Source: Prorocentrum cordatum
Taxonomy: Eukaryota; Sar; Dinophyceae; Prorocentrales; Prorocentraceae
Reading direction: 5' to 3'
Assembly (NCBI GenBank): GCA_963575745.1
Contig: CAUYUJ010014175.1
Coordinates: 12,501-76,500 of the forward strand
DNA length: 64,000 bases
The position numbers and the translations under genes were made by a program. Each line of letters starts with the position of its first letter. Position 1 is the first letter of the stretch. Of this stretch, positions 62,906-64,000 are shown one piece after another. The notes beneath the pieces were generated by a model. It was not told the DNA's origin, ran no database searches, and was given only the letters and a program-made list of their open reading frames with translations.

Positions 62906-63480
62906 CCGGGGCAAAGGACAACCAAAAACAAAAATAAGCACGGGGTCCCCCGCCGTCCTTTTTGTGGCGGGGGGCGGGGGCGCGGGACAAAACAAGACCA
63001 CTGGGGGGATTTAATGATATGATTCCTGTTGATTGTCACTGCCCCTCCCCCCCAAACTGTTCCCGCCCCCCCTCCTAGGGGAACCGTTCTGCAGACGACT
63101 TACACATTGATGCCTAATGTGTGGATTACACATAGAATTAACCCTTCGGCGCTGCCTGAAAATAGCACCCCCTTGGAAGGCGATTTGCAAATTGATCCCG
63201 AGCGCGAGCGGAACGCAGAAACGATCCCTGGGCGCGGCGTTACACGAAAACTACTGTTGTAGGCAATTTACATATGGATTCACACTGCGTGGAATACACA
63301 TCGAAACTTTCTTTCTGGTTCTACGAGAGGATCCCGTTCGCAGACGAAACTAAGGAACATAGAATAACGAGCGAAATAAATAAAGCAAAACAAAGCGAAC
63401 GACATCACGAAACAAAACAATAACAACGGAAAACAAGAACGAAACAAAGAAACGAAGCAAACAAAACAAAGCATAAAGAA
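62906..63480. other. Inverted repeat copies and A-rich purine sequence, no gene
   Basis: 63085-63345 holds reverse-oriented relatives of the 81-bp repeat; 63350-63480 is AAACAAAG/GAAACG-rich. Nothing else is recognised. Confidence 0.5.
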
Positions 63481-63905
63481 GAAGGTCAAAAGCGGGAACG
63501 TCCAAAAACTGTCGCACTCGCCAGGCCCAGCACTGTCGAAAAACGACCCGGGATGAAAAACCAGCCCTGGGGAAAGGATCGAGACTTCCGGGGACCCCGC
63601 ACTGAAAAAATCAAGGCACCGCATGCCTGGGACTGACACCGTGGAGGCGCTAGTGAGACCCACACACGGCCGCGATCACGGCAGCTCGGCAGACCGGCCT
63701 CGGCGAACGCCTCCGTGACACGGGGGCCCAGATCGGCGGCAGCTGGATTCTCGGGCGCAGGAGCCCATAAGCAGTCATGCTGCACGCCGATGACGACACC
63801 TCCGATTTGCTCGGAACGGTTGGGCTGGGCAGCGCGGTCCAGGGGCCTGGCCGCCCTGAAAGACGCTGTAGCCCAGCGCCGCAGGACACTGGAGTCCCCT
63901 GGCGC
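63481..63905. other. No gene recognised
   Basis: Mixed sequence with short frames on the minus strand (for example 63486-63785) that have no recognisable domain. Confidence 0.4.
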
Positions 63906-63909
63906 GCGG

Positions 63910-64000
63910 CGCCCGCGCTCCTCCTCCTCCTCCTCTACCTCCTCTTCCTCGTCCTCCTCCTAATCATCACCCCCCAGATCATCACCTCATCCTCATCCTC
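63910..64000. repeat. TCC/ATC repeat at window edge
   Basis: Trinucleotide repeat continuing to the end of the window. Confidence 0.85.

Overview
The window is dinoflagellate nuclear DNA. The evidence is GC-rich sequence crowded with trinucleotide and CT microsatellites, reverse-transcribed gene copies that still carry remnants of the dinoflagellate spliced leader (DinoSL), and coding remnants that look like multicopy dinoflagellate families. A Prorocentrum-like genome would fit, but the genus cannot be fixed from this sequence. I found no rRNA, tRNA or CRISPR array, and no ordinary single-copy gene that I can name.

Layout. 1-5.4 kb: simple repeats, an AT-rich patch and C-rich minisatellites. 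5.4-15.5 kb: four gene remnants in a row, all on the minus strand, each preceded by a degenerate DinoSL; one also has an 87-nt poly(A) tract where its mRNA tail would lie. A related repeat sits at each side of this cluster (4777-5062 and about 15780-16077). 16-25 kb: one short gene remnant, GC-rich DNA with local duplications, and about 2.2 kb of nearly uninterrupted TCC and ATC repeats. 25.06-28.1 kb: a minus-strand Ty1/copia-like gag-protease remnant with an intron-like insert.

31.5-61.7 kb is the core of the window: two large retroelement-like units in tandem. Both have the same roughly 6-kb left region (25548-31514 and 48335-54473), which ends in a long CT tract and AG that looks like a trans-splice acceptor. 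Both also have the same right end (about 47420-48334 and 61008-61730). The coding cores between these ends differ. Unit 1 encodes a LINE-type machinery: an ORF1-like protein, a coiled-coil protein whose start overlaps the previous stop as ATGA, and a roughly 4,300-codon polyprotein region. That region has membrane segments, a candidate ADP-ribosyltransferase-like fold, a Cys-rich region, an APE-type endonuclease, reverse transcriptase, a zinc knuckle and RNase H. It is broken by several frameshifts. Unit 2 has no reverse transcriptase; it encodes a long Pro/Ala/Thr/Ser-rich membrane-type protein and a short coiled-coil protein, so it looks like a non-autonomous relative.

The most striking signal is a set of 20 small hairpins scattered through both cores, all in the sense orientation. 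Each has a lower stem of 5-9 bp, a single unpaired C (or A) on the 5' side, a 3-bp upper stem and a four-base loop TTCA, TCCA or TTTA. The lower stems differ in sequence but keep their pairing, and the motif is read in different frames. This points to an RNA-level structure shared by an autonomous element and its apparent non-autonomous partner. 61.7-64 kb holds AT-rich microsatellite, an 81-bp repeat array with inverted copies, and purine-rich DNA.
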